Translations under genes and position numbers: made by a program
Notes under the pieces: generated by a model
Databases searched by the model: none
Seen by the model: only the letters and a program-made list of their open reading frames with translations
What the model was told of the DNA's origin: nothing
Origin: Ricordea florida
Taxonomy: Eukaryota > Cnidaria > Anthozoa > Corallimorpharia > Ricordeidae
Length of the DNA: 64,000 nucleotides
Assembly (NCBI GenBank): GCA_949710005.1
Contig: OX453274.1
Span: forward strand, 27,380,240 to 27,444,239
Reading direction: 5' to 3'
Shown: positions 9,169-19,640 of the stretch, piece by piece
Layout of the letters: each line of letters opens with the position of its first letter
How positions within the stretch are numbered: the stretch's first letter is position 1

Positions 9169-12100
9169 ATGGCAAGCCACGAAGAAAACGTAAGGGAAAG
9201 TTTCATTTTTGTAGTGTTGTCTTTCTCTTTTTTAAATGCAGTACAGACACAAGTTATTAAGCTTATTAAAAAACATAGTTTATAGGAAATGCCTTTAGTT
9301 TAAGTTAGTATCTTTATGAACTGATTTTTTTTTTCATTACTAGCAGAGTGAATCTGAAACACTAACAAGTTCTGGTAAGTGAACTTAAAATACTGCTTTG
9401 TTGAAATAAGTTTGTGGTCATTTTGTCCAGTTTTATTGTTGCTAACGAAGCCGCACTCCTTGCCCACACTTAAACAATGAAAAAACAGTCAGTGTTTTCA
9501 CTCTACAGTGAATTAATATAATAATGAAATTAGAATCCGGTAGACTTAACGCCAATGTACTGCAGTTGATATGTTGGTTTATATTTAAAAATTCTAAGCA
9601 GTCGTTTCTCCAACAAGTTGTTTGGGCAATATGGCCGGTTCGGCAACGTATCATATTGATGTGAAAGATGTAAAATTCATCATGTAACTACGTAACTATG
9701 TGACACGTCTCCTGTACACTTCTTGGATCATCACTATTATTACGTACTGTGTGGTGATACTGAAATAAGAATGACTACATTTATAGCAAACTCTCCTAAC
9801 GAACCTACTAGTTTGAAAAACGATCGGTTTTAATATCGCTTTGTAGACTCGAGGTTGAATTGATTACATTGAATTTCGTGTCCGTGGTCTCTTTTGTGGC
9901 ATTCTACAATACGCTCTTCAACTTGTTTGAAGTTTAAATTTTACTAGTACAAAACCCTTAAACTGATAAAGATCTACCGCAACTCGTTCATATATTTAAT
10001 ATATTTAATGCATCCATATTCCCTTGGATTGTTTTTTTTTCTTTTAAAACATTTTTTAGGTTTGAAGATTAATTTTTTAGACTGTCACAGAACTATTCAT
10101 TATAAGCTATTCCTTCTTTCTTTTACCTTCATATCCTAGGAGACGAGGGCGACAATGGAAAAAATAGAGGCCATGTCCCACGGAGTACGTATTTTAATGC
10201 ATCCATACTACCTAATATGTTGGAGAGATTTACGCGGTGACTTCCACTGCAACCACAATTCGTTTCCCCTTTTTGGGGTGGGTCTCCTATGTAAATATTT
10301 AAACCATTTTTAGCGTTGCAAACTTTGCATTATGGAAAGTAGTTTTGCCCTGAACCACGCCGAGGAACCAGCGTGGGTTCCCGTGGTTGGCGATCTGCGT
10401 GATTGAGTTTTCATTTAATGAAAAACCCCTATTTGTTGTTATTTTTGCATGTAAATTTTAACTGATAGGAAATCTAAAATTAAACCAATTCAAAAATTTA
10501 AATTGTAATTTCTAAAAGTAAGATTAAAAAGTAGTTAATAGCCAACTTTCTTTGACATTCATGTACCCATTACGTTACAGAAAATAAAGGAAAGACACAA
10601 AAAAGTAAGTTAAATGAAATTATTATGTATTGTATACATTCGTACTGCGGCCCCTTTTGCATACGAGAAGAAAAAGATTCAAACTAACTCAACTGTCATT
10701 TTGCACAGAAAAGCACTTTTCATGTATAACTGAGGTATTCTGAAAATTATGAATGAAATACTTAATTATAGTGTCCGTAGTATTTAGCTTTAAAAACTAA
10801 TTACATTAACACTATTTACATATACAAACAACAGTGAACTACCTCACTTACCCAAAAGCTTACAAAATAATAATAAAAAAAAAGGATTTGAACATTTCTT
10901 TTGCATCACACATACTTGTTATAATCCCCCACCCCCTCAAAAAAATTGACCAACCTTCACATTTTACTTTATTTCTGCCATAAACAATGTTGAACATACT
11001 TTTCAATTGTTTTATTACTTCATGTAGTACAGATATATTTCACTAAATATGTGAATTTGCTTATTTATTTATTGATATCTTAATTATTGTTATCAGAATG
11101 CTTCAAGTGTGATGGAAAGGGGCATGTGTCATACATATGCCCCTCTCCAGAGGAACCAGGTAATCAACATCACATATAGAAATGATGCTTCACAGCTCTT
11201 TATTATGGAGATCCATAAAAGATAGATATCACACTGTAGTCTTTTAATTAATCAGAGATATAGTGGTTTATTCCTATATTGCTCTAGTTATTACTTAACT
11301 GTCTGTAGTAGTAGTTGTCATTTGTTTTGTCTTAATGTAACCTTGTCAGTCAGAAAAGAATTCAACATAACATTATTGAGCAAGTGTGGGATGAAGTTGC
11401 CTGGATATTCGCCAATTTCTTTTCCCAAATTTTATGGACTGAGATGAAGTCAAGGTTAATTATAAAGTGAACACAAAAAAGAATGAGCCCAATTCCAACC
11501 ATCTTTACTGAACAAGCTTGGTCAATTAAATATTAATTACATGACCAAAAAGAAATGTTTTCTTGTAGCAAATGTGGGAAATCCTAGGTTGGCAAGATGG
11601 GCTCATCCTGCCTGCTTGGGTAACGAATCAGAACACAGGATCTGCTTCAGGGTGCCTGGCCACAGATTCAACCATGTAATAAAAGAAGTTATAGCACACC
11701 CACCATAACTATAGAAAATACTAATTTAACTATTATTTTTCCTACTTTTCTCATAGACAATACTCTGAAATGTTACAGATGCGGGGGGAGCGGGCACAAA
11801 CAATATTTGTGCCCTACCTCCCGACAAAGGCCGAAAAGGCCTCTTGAAAAGAGCAAAAAAGGTAAAGTTTTTACATGTATACTTACAGATATGTCACATT
11901 TATAATAACAACATTAAGGCAATCTTATTGTAATAGCTTTTGTAGGCTTACATGAAAACAGGTCATACTATTTCTGAGCAACTCTTCATTAATTGTTTGG
12001 TACTCTCCAAACTTCCCGGTGCACATAACTTGATAAGGCATGTCAAAGCATAAAAAAATTCTTTTCCCAAAATTTTATGGACTGAGATGAAGTCAAGGTT

Positions 12101-12909
12101 AATTAAGTGAACACAAAAAAGAATGAGCCCAATTCCAACCATCTTTACTGAACAAGCTTGGTCAATCAAATATTAATTACATGACCAAAAAGAAATTGTT
12201 TTCTTGTATCAAATGTGGGAAATCCTAGGTTGGCAAGATGGGCTCATCCTGCCTGCTTGGGTAACCAATCAGAACACAGGATCTACTTCAGGGTGCCTGG
12301 CCACAGATTCAGCCATGTAATAAAAGAAGTTATAGCACACCCACCATAGCTATAGAAAATACTAATTTAACTATTATTTTTCCTACTTTTCTCATAGACA
12401 ATACTCTGAAATGTTACAGATGCGGGGGGGGGGGTGGGCACAAACAATATTTGTGCCCTACCCCCCGACAAAGGCCGAAAAGGCCTCTTGAAAAGAGCAA
12501 AAAAGGTAAAGTTTTTACATGTATACTTACAGATATGTCACATTTATAATAACAACATTAAGGCAATCTTATTGTAATAGTTTTTGTAGGCTTACATGAA
12601 AACAGGTTGTACTATTTCTGAGCAACTCTTCATTAATTGTTTGGTACTCTCCAAACTTCCCGGTGCACATAACTTGATAAGGCATGTCAAAGCATAAAAA
12701 AATTCTTGACTGCTCAAAAGAGTTTGCTTGTAAACCTCTTGCTTTTTAAAGTTACACAGTGAATGCTATGTGAGAGAAAATGAAAATTCATATTTAAAAG
12801 AAGTAAATGAAATTTTGAATTTTATTTTTCTTTTCATCCAGAAAAAAAGAAGCGGGACAAAGAAGATAATGCAAATGCAAAAAACATCTTCTATATTTAT
12901 AATCATTAA
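9169..12909 (+). CDS. CCHC zinc-knuckle protein, spliced, 153 residues
   Basis: Eight coding exons join in frame: 9169-9189, 9347-9374, 10140-10184, 10581-10604, 11097-11159, 11757-11861, 12398-12505 and 12842-12909 (TAA). All have GT-AG borders and, after the first, phase-1 junctions. The protein starts MASHEEN, has an acidic then Lys-rich segment, and carries three knuckles: CFKCDGKGHVSYIC (C-x2-C-x4-H-x4-C), CYRCGGSGHKQYLC (same spacing), and a third with one extra glycine (C-x2-C-x5-H-x4-C). Each of the last two is followed by PRQRPKRPLEKSKK-like basic tails, and the C-terminus is Lys/Asp/Asn rich. CCHC knuckles bind single-stranded nucleic acid (CNBP and ZCCHC families, retroviral Gag). 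No protease or reverse transcriptase frame is adjacent, so a small host nucleic-acid-binding protein is favoured. At exon 3 the acceptor (tag/cag) could shift by one codon. No orthologue is recognised. Confidence 0.7.
11418..12703. repeat. Tandem duplication (641 bp) carrying a zinc-knuckle exon
   Basis: Copy 1 (about 11418-12058) and copy 2 (about 12059-12703) are nearly identical across intron and exon sequence, with a 641-bp offset between the two exon starts (11757 and 12398). Differences are a few single bases, small indels and the poly-G change in the knuckle. Because both exon borders are phase 1, the duplication keeps the frame. It appears young. Confidence 0.85.
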
Positions 12910-12941
12910 TTAATATATACCTCTTATTAATCGAGTTTGAG

Positions 12942-13058
12942 GTCCGTACCGTAGAATACGGACTGAGTTTTTTCCCGTCGATTTATGGCCCAAGCGCGAA
13001 GCATGCGGGCCATAAATCGACGGGAAAAAACGAGGATCCGTATTTTACAGTACGGACC
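12942..13058. repeat. Hairpin MITE
   Basis: gtccgtac...aatacgg on the left pairs with ccgtatt...gtacggac on the right. The inner arms cgtcgatttatggccc and gggccataaatcgacg surround aagcgcgaagcatgc. It lies immediately 3' of the zinc-knuckle stop codon and may be in its 3' UTR. Confidence 0.65.
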
Positions 13059-13074
13059 GAGAAAATGAGGTTAA

Positions 13075-13210
13075 TAAGATATTTATTATATCTCTGGAGT
13101 CATTTTGGCGACCAAAACAAACTTTAGCGGGCCGTACAGTGAAGTACGGCCCGCTAAATTGACCAATCACAGCGCGCGTACTAACTGAGAGATATAATAA
13201 TTATATTTAC
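13075..13210. mobile_element. Short MITE with hairpin centre
   Basis: The ends ttattatatctct (about 13084) and agagatataataa (about 13190) are inverted. The centre contains tagcgggccgtac and its complement gtacggcccgcta around agtgaa, then 'gaccaatcacagcgcgcg'. No protein capacity. Confidence 0.6.
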
Positions 13211-13405
13211 ATTGTAACTATTTTGTCCAGTTACAATAAATTGCAGGAAAGATCACAATTTGTGTTTTAATACTTTACTGTACAGCGGTTACCTCAAAGG
13301 TATATGTAATGTAAATTTTCCTGTGGTCACTTAATACACATGTTGAAGCTGAATTATCTTGTTAACACTCATCTGCCGATATGTCTTGATCACAGGGTGA
13401 GGTTA

Positions 13406-14363
13406 AGGTCGCCACACACGAGTGGACTAGTCGCAGGGACCGGTCGCAGGGACCGGTCTCGAGGACCAATTCCCATCGTGTGAACAGGCCAATTCTCGTC
13501 AAAAATTCGGTCGCAGGGACTGAATTTTGGTCCCCAAAATCGGTCCCACGAATCCAAACTGGTTTGAATTCGTGGGACCAGTTGCTGATTAGCATTTTAA
13601 GCTCCCACAATTCTGCACGTTCGTGTTTGAAGATGGCAATGCCTGAACAGGGTAGTGAACAGACTGAACAGAATACTACTGAAAAGACTGTTGGCATTAA
13701 TATTGAAGATTGGAGCGTCACCAGTACACGAATGGTAATTGATTCTTCGTTCATAAGAAACTGGCAATTCTTTGTCTTGCATCATCATCAGGAGTAACAG
13801 TCTTTTTCTTCGCAGCTCTGGAAGCCATTTTTACCTGCCAAATTTTCTCGCTAGCTGTCGCTAGCATGTTTTTCCGCCATTTCATGAAGAGAATGTGTGA
13901 CATCCGGTTAATGTTATGCAAATTTGATCGGATGTTTTTTTCAGCTAGCCTGGAGAATACTATACTTTTGCAGTTTTTGATGAAATGATGCAATTTATTT
14001 TTTTTTTCAGGTATAAAAACACTGAAAGGAAACCTGATATCAAAATTATAAAGTAGGAGTGGATTTCGAACAATGTCAACATTCGATGTTTTTAAAACAA
14101 TTGTTGCACACAGTCCAGTAAGGACGATCAGATATGAATAATAATAGGAATGATAATAACGATAATTTTCCATCTCCACAAGGTGATAATCTTGTTTTAT
14201 ATATTGAAAACGTCATAAATACTGCTATTCTGCTGTGAAACAGGTCCCAGCGTGTGAACCCTTCAAGGGACCGGTCCCCGCGACTCATTCCATCGTGTAA
14301 ACTCTACAGGGACAAGTCCCTGCAACCGGTCCCCGCGACCGGTCCCCTCGTGTGTAGTGACCT
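13406..14363. mobile_element. Non-autonomous PIF/Harbinger-type element, TTA duplication
   Basis: The ends AGGTCGCCACACACGAG and CTCGTGTGTAGTGACCT are inverted with two mismatches. They are flanked by direct TTA (13403-13405 and 14364-14366), the 3-bp duplication typical of Harbinger elements. Sub-terminal copies of gggaccggtc and its variants occur on both sides. Inside is a short Myb/SANT-like frame. The 958-bp length and lack of a nuclease gene make it non-autonomous. Confidence 0.75.
13633..13797 (+). pseudogene. Myb/SANT-like fragment of a Harbinger accessory gene
   Basis: The frame begins MAMPEQGSEQTEQNTTEK and continues to EDWSVTSTRMVIDSSF, resembling the start of a Myb/SANT-like domain ('W....t..LI..y'), before ending in low-complexity His/Glu codons. 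It sits in the first half of the 958-bp Harbinger-type element, where the accessory gene's first exon would be. The rest of the domain is missing. Similarity is weak and the call leans on context. Confidence 0.4.
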
Positions 14364-14366
14364 TTA

Positions 14367-14591
14367 TGATCCATCAATGCTCATATAGTATTTCATGAAT
14401 ATTCGTCTGCCAGAAGCACAAAAGAATAGTAACAATATGGCGAACAGTCATACCAATAAATAAAAGTGGGAATGCGAATTGAAGTTTTTCCAACAATTCC
14501 AAACTCACAACATTAAATGTATGCAAACAGGACTTTTGCCTTCGAGTGGAGTTGTTTTACAAAGATGCTATTTGCAAGGGTTTGTATAAAA
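14367..14591. other. Intergenic
   Basis: No coding or repeat signal recognised between the Harbinger derivative and the next MITE. Confidence 0.4.
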
Positions 14592-14593
14592 AC

Positions 14594-14795
14594 TTTTAGT
14601 ATAAATACTCAGGTGATTATACAAAATCGCTCGCTCTGATTGGTTCGCTATCTCGGATTATCAGCCGATAATCACCTCGACGAACAAAATGGCTGCCAGT
14701 CGTTCGCGCGCCTTTGATGAAATAGAACTTTTTCACGTTGTAAAATGCTTTTCACGTTGTAAAATTTTTTTCACCTGTGTATTTATACTAAAACA
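14594..14795. mobile_element. MITE with TTTTAGTATAAATAC ends
   Basis: The left end ttttagtataaatactcaggtg and the right end cacctgtgtatttatactaaaa are inverted with one small gap. A second inner pair, cggattatcagccgataatc, is palindromic. The contained ATG frame (aacaaaatggctgcc...) has no conserved motif. Confidence 0.6.
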
Positions 14796-14875
14796 ATTAT
14801 TCGCCTCAGGCTCAGTGATTCTCGGTGAATATTCACCGAGAATCACTTCGCCTACGGCAAATAATTGTTAACCAT
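14796..14875. repeat. Hairpin, arms about 35 bp
   Basis: acaattattcgcctcaggc...gattctcggtgaat is mirrored as attcaccgagaatcacttcgc...aaataattgt with a near-zero spacer. It abuts the MITE to its left and may be part of a composite. Confidence 0.6.
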
Positions 14876-15084
14876 TTTCTTTCGAACAGTTCAATACTTA
14901 ATGTCTTGTAAATGAAATCCAATATTACTGACAGGAGCTTTTGAAGCACATTTCTAGTTGCTGTTTTTCATAGTATGGAAATCAGTGAGATCTCAGTAAA
15001 AATGTAACACAACCAAATCATTAACTATTGGCGGTAAGAATAATAAACGATCTAACTATGATGGAACAAGTACAAGATCTGAAT

Positions 15085-15155
15085 CCCTGAAAGAAATCAA
15101 ACCCATGGCCTGCCAGATATTGGTTGGGTGCTCTAACCAACTGAAATACAAATTA
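15085..15155 (-). repeat. tRNA-derived SINE or tRNA pseudogene fragment
   Basis: On the minus strand TTTCAGTTGGTTAGAGCAC matches a tRNA D-arm (box A) and, 40 bases on, GGGTTTGATTTC matches a box B with substitutions. The acceptor stem does not pair, so it is not a functional tRNA gene. It may be a degraded SINE head. Confidence 0.5.
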
Positions 15156-16379
15156 GGCTCTTGCAAAGCATAAACCGGAGTGAATGTTTAGCTCAATTTA
15201 ACCTTTTATACTTCGCTACCTGTGTATGTGGTTTTCCCAGCAGGTGTCTTCCCTCTGTTTGAACCATAACCATGCACTTGTATCTCCCTCTACTTTTCCC
15301 GTCCAATGGAAGATAACCTTGCATGTGTTTGTAGACTACCAGCCAATCAGCTCTGTGCAGTCTTTCTATTAGTACATAATTCTTGTTTTTACAAAACAAA
15401 ACTGGTTCTTTGCATGCATGCATGCTGGAGGAAAACATGTAAACTCTCATTAGAAATTCAATATGGCGATAGTCACATGTGTAGATTCGTGTACCGTGAT
15501 TGGTCTATTTTTACAGATATCCGCTGGAACCCGCAACTGTGGTCTCATGACTTGAATATCGCGATCTCTTATCCTCGGGAAATTTTCAACGTTTTTAAAG
15601 AAAAAACGGCGAGAATGAAACATATCAGGAACTCTGTTTGTTTGCGAAGGTTTTCGAGAGTATGAAGGGTGGACAGTCTCACTTCATTTACGATATAAAG
15701 GAGAATGGGAGGTGAGATTGCAAACTAAAAACACCAATGACATCAGCTTTGAGCCTTTCACGTGTATAGCTTTTGGAAGATTTGAGCGATTTTACTTAAC
15801 CAGTAGTATTAACCAAACTTTCAAATACTATTCGACACTAAATCCATTGTTTTCTTTGTTTAGTTCTGACTATTGTTATTTCGGACTCATTGTTAGATGT
15901 GGTTCCACACGTTTAATAATGCACTTCTTTGCTTCTGATTAGTGTTGACTAAACAATTGCTTTATAGTAAAATGATACACTTTTATGTTTTCTTATTTAG
16001 AATTCCCAGAAATTCCAGGCTATAAGACGTGGATTCGTTTGCATCTGCAACTCAACGTTAATTGAGCTAATTTCTTAGAAATTTTTAATCCTTTAAAATT
16101 GATGACACATGCATGACTTGAAATTGTTTGAAATCCTTAAGAATTTCTGTGAATTGGAAGCTAAACAAATACGTTAGTTTTCTACCCTCAGAAGTTCCCT
16201 AGAATTCCAAACTTTTTAGTTACACATTTTTGTATAGTCAGGAAGGGTTGGGAATTCCTTTCAAAAACCAGGTCTAAAAACTTAAATAAAAAAAAGTGTA
16301 CAACTCCTACAGTATTTTGGCAAGCACTGAGGTCGAGAAAAAATGACACATGACAAGTAAAAATGTACCTCATTACTAC
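15156..16379. other. Intergenic, no gene supported
   Basis: A 119-residue open frame at 15306-15665 has no recognisable domain. It is followed by a donor-like gag|gtgaga at 15712, but no matching downstream exon was found. Treated as unannotated sequence. Confidence 0.4.
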
Positions 16380-16575
16380 ACTCTATTAAAGTGTCTAATG
16401 AGATATTTATTAACGAAATAAAAAGTGCATCTGAGTGCATTGTTGAGTTATATAAGCATGCAGGGATGTTTAAGAACACGAGAGAAGTGCATAGAGAAGC
16501 ACGAGGCACAGCCGAGTGCACTTGTCAAGTGTTCTTAAAAATTCCCAAGTGCTTATATAACTCAACAATACACGA
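16380..16575. repeat. Inverted-repeat MITE-like unit
   Basis: tgttgagttatataagca (about 16441) is inverted at about 16551 (tgcttatataactcaaca), enclosing a second pair, gtttaagaacac and gtgttcttaaa. The overall form matches other hairpin MITEs of the window. Confidence 0.6.
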
Positions 16576-18330
16576 GGATGAAGTTTTCTATTTTTTCTTT
16601 TTTTTTATAAAATGCTATGGGAATAGTACGCGCTCAAACTCATTACGTAAGTAGGGTGCATTATAACTCAATAAAGCAGCTTTATGGAGCTATAATGAAC
16701 TCGAACTCACCAATCACAGTGCGCACAATTACTCAAACATTTTATAATGTCCAATGCTTTATCTTTCAAAACGCTGACTTTGATGTTATTAACCCTTGAT
16801 ATGCTAAGTCCGGATTATTCTGGGATTTGGAGGAATGTCCATTCAATCACTTGTGATGTCACCAATTTGCACATCAGCAGATTCTTGTGATATGCAACTA
16901 ATACCGGTTGGATAGATCTTTCCACAGGACTGTCCATTTTGACGATCAACTGCATTCTGACAGAGCTAATCGAAAAAAAACGTGATCGGTGTTTGGTGCC
17001 AAAGTGGTGGTGAAACAGGCCAATACACGTACACTTGATCATGGTGTCTTTTCCACAACTTTTCATAGCTTAAGATCGAAACTTTTCAGGTCAAAAGAAA
17101 GGATGTACAGTGTAGAAGGTAGAGAGAATAAGAAAGCATAGAAAAACGAAAAGCAACGCAGCGAGGAAGAAAATCGGAACTGTTCAGCAAAAAAAAGTCC
17201 AAATTTTGGCTTATGTGCATGCGCCAAAGTAAAATATTGTACATTTTTACATGAAATCTTCCTCAAAATCTTAATGCAATGTAAGAGAGCGCATTTCTGG
17301 CAAAGTTTAGAGAAATTTAATGGTTAAAAAATCGTGTTTTTTTTTAGTAAGTTTAGCATATTAAGGGTTACCCCTCAGTACAAATATCTTTGAGGTGGTT
17401 TTGTGGAGTACAAGTTATTTTAACGTAATGCAGTTTTATATTAAAATTTGTAATTTTCCTTTTGTTCAAAGAATAAGTAGAGTGTAATTTCCAAAATTAT
17501 TGAACAGTTTCTTAAACTTCAATTTCCATAAACGAATAAACAACAACTTCTAGTATCAGCTACAGTCAAAACCCAAAAGTATTAACAATTCTAACATTGT
17601 TGAATATCTTGAAAGCAACCAGCTGTTTAATTCAATTTAGTGGTTGTAACTGAGAGTTGATCACCAGTGATCATGCACCAGTCAGAGCTTTTAGCATAAA
17701 GCTTTCTCCTCTCCCAGGATAATGCTTTTTTCAATCTTAAGACAACATGAATTTCATTTTGAAAATCTTTACGGAAAACAAAAAATATATAGGGGGCATG
17801 ACATGGACACATGGGAATACAAATTTTATCTTCAAGTGCGGGTATATCTATCAGGAGTGAAGGTAGTGAACTAGTAAGAGATACTATTGGAACCGTAAGA
17901 GGAGATTAGTATCCAAAGAGGCCATGTAATGTTTGTGTTTCTTATGATATATGCTGATAAAATGTCAAGATTTATAGAAAAAAAAAACAAATGGTCAGCT
18001 ATTTCAACAGAATTCTGCCTGGCATGATATGAAACTCGGTATATAATCAAGGTTCTACTGTATCGCTGCTGTACATGTACTTCATGAAGATGACAAGGCT
18101 GTGTGGTTGATGCCACAAACATAGGTGACATCACGCATTACTATGGTTTCCCAGTCCCCCACAGCATTTTTGAAGATCTCATTCCAGACCTCGCCGTGTA
18201 TTAGCCGCTCAAAAGGCGGAGGTTTCATGAAGGCACCACCTTCACTCCTTGTAGCCGGGCAATGACAAAGTGACCTCGCGCATACTGACAGAGACTGCAC
18301 TTTCACTACCTTTCATTTGATGTCAATCAT
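16576..18330. other. Intergenic, no gene supported
   Basis: AT-rich sequence with one 'caccaatcacagtgcgcac' word at about 16709. Frames up to 87 residues have no motif. The Helitron's 3' end could lie in this stretch or just to its right, but no hairpin plus CTRR end could be fixed. Confidence 0.4.
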
Positions 18331-18339
18331 CAAACAGGA

Positions 18340-19450
18340 CCTCAGCCACATAAGGTGATTGGAACAAAACAATCCTTTCATTTGTTATGCATGGCCACAC
18401 AGGCTTTCAGCTACTCAGGCTGATCACAGCATAACCATCCTTTTTTGTGTTATGCATGACCACACAGGTCCTCAACCACCCAGGTTGATTACAGCATAAC
18501 CTTCCTTTTTTTGTTATGCATGACCACACAGGTCCTCAACCACCCAGGTTGATTACAGCATAACCTTCCTTTTTTTGTTATGCATGACCACACAGGTCCT
18601 CAACCACCCAGGTTGATTACAGCATAACCTTCCTTTTTTTGTTATTCATGACCACACAGGTCCTTAACCACTCGGGCTGATTACAGCGTAACTCTGCTTC
18701 TGCCGTGCATGGCCTTGCACAGGCCCTTGACCACACAAGATTATTACAGCATAAGTATTAGGAATATAATGTCCTGTTATAAGCTTAACAAGCTGCTACA
18801 AAATTAGTTACATTATAGGTTGACTATACCTTACAGGTACTAGGTGGTGCACAATCAATAATACAAATTACTGTTTGAGATGTGGTTCAATTACAGCCTC
18901 GCGACTGAGACCGCTCTACCAGTCTGAGAAAGGTTTCGTCATGATAATTATGCTGGTGCTAAATCGTACTGCTGTTGACACTGGCTGGCCGAGACATGCA
19001 ATCTTTCCATTTCCACTGCTCTAACCTGGGTGATCGGAGTGTCCACACGCTTGGATCTGTCATACAAATGTCTCAGCCACCAAGGCTGATTACATCATAA
19101 TGGACCTTTTATTTGTTATGCATGGCCACACAGGCCCTCAGCCACCAAGGCTGATTACATCATAACGGACCTTTTATTTGTTATGCATGACCACACAAGC
19201 CCTCAGCGACAGAGGCTGATTACAGAATAATGGACCTTTAATTTGTTATGCATGGCCACACAGGCCCTCAGCCACCAAGGCTGATTACAGCATAATGGAC
19301 CTTTTATTTGTTATGCATGGCCACACAAGCCCTCAGCGACAGAGGCTGATTACAGCATAACTACTATTTTATTTGCTATGCATGGCCAAACAGGCCCTCA
19401 GCCACCAAGGCTGAATACAGAATAACCACAGAATAACCACAGAATGACCA
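18340..19450. repeat. 62-bp tandem repeat array, two blocks
   Basis: The unit reads gttatgcatgaccacacagg, then tcctcaaccacccaggttga, then ttacagcataaccttcctttt. Four or five close copies occupy 18370-18760, and a variant block (cctcagccaccaaggctgat) occupies 19070-19420. The array lies just downstream of the last Helitron codon, probably in that element's 3' region. Confidence 0.8.
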
Positions 19451-19640
19451 CAGAGATCAACGGCCATATAAGCTAATTAAAGTATGCTGTAGACGTAACA
19501 AATATCACTCAAATACAATCACAAGAGATACACTGAGTTCAACTTAAGCATTCTGCTACAAAGTGATTTTCATTGTCTTAACAGCTTGACTGAAGCCCAT
19601 GTGTGCAATCTTCAACACAAATGACTCCTCTTGAAGATGT

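Noticed and set aside
13751..14179. 142-residue minus-strand frame inside the Harbinger derivative
   Set aside because: No transposase or Myb motif and skewed Tyr/Ser/Lys composition; the better supported remnant is the + strand Myb-like start.
15085..15155. Functional tRNA gene on the minus strand
   Set aside because: Boxes A and B are recognisable, but the acceptor and T stems do not pair, so it is at most a SINE or pseudogene.
15306..15665. 119-residue + strand frame followed by a donor-like site
   Set aside because: No domain, no matching acceptor exon and no homologous segment elsewhere in the window.
18340..19450. CRISPR-like array of regular repeats
   Set aside because: Repeat units are directly adjacent and diverge gradually without unique spacers, in a eukaryotic context; this is a minisatellite.
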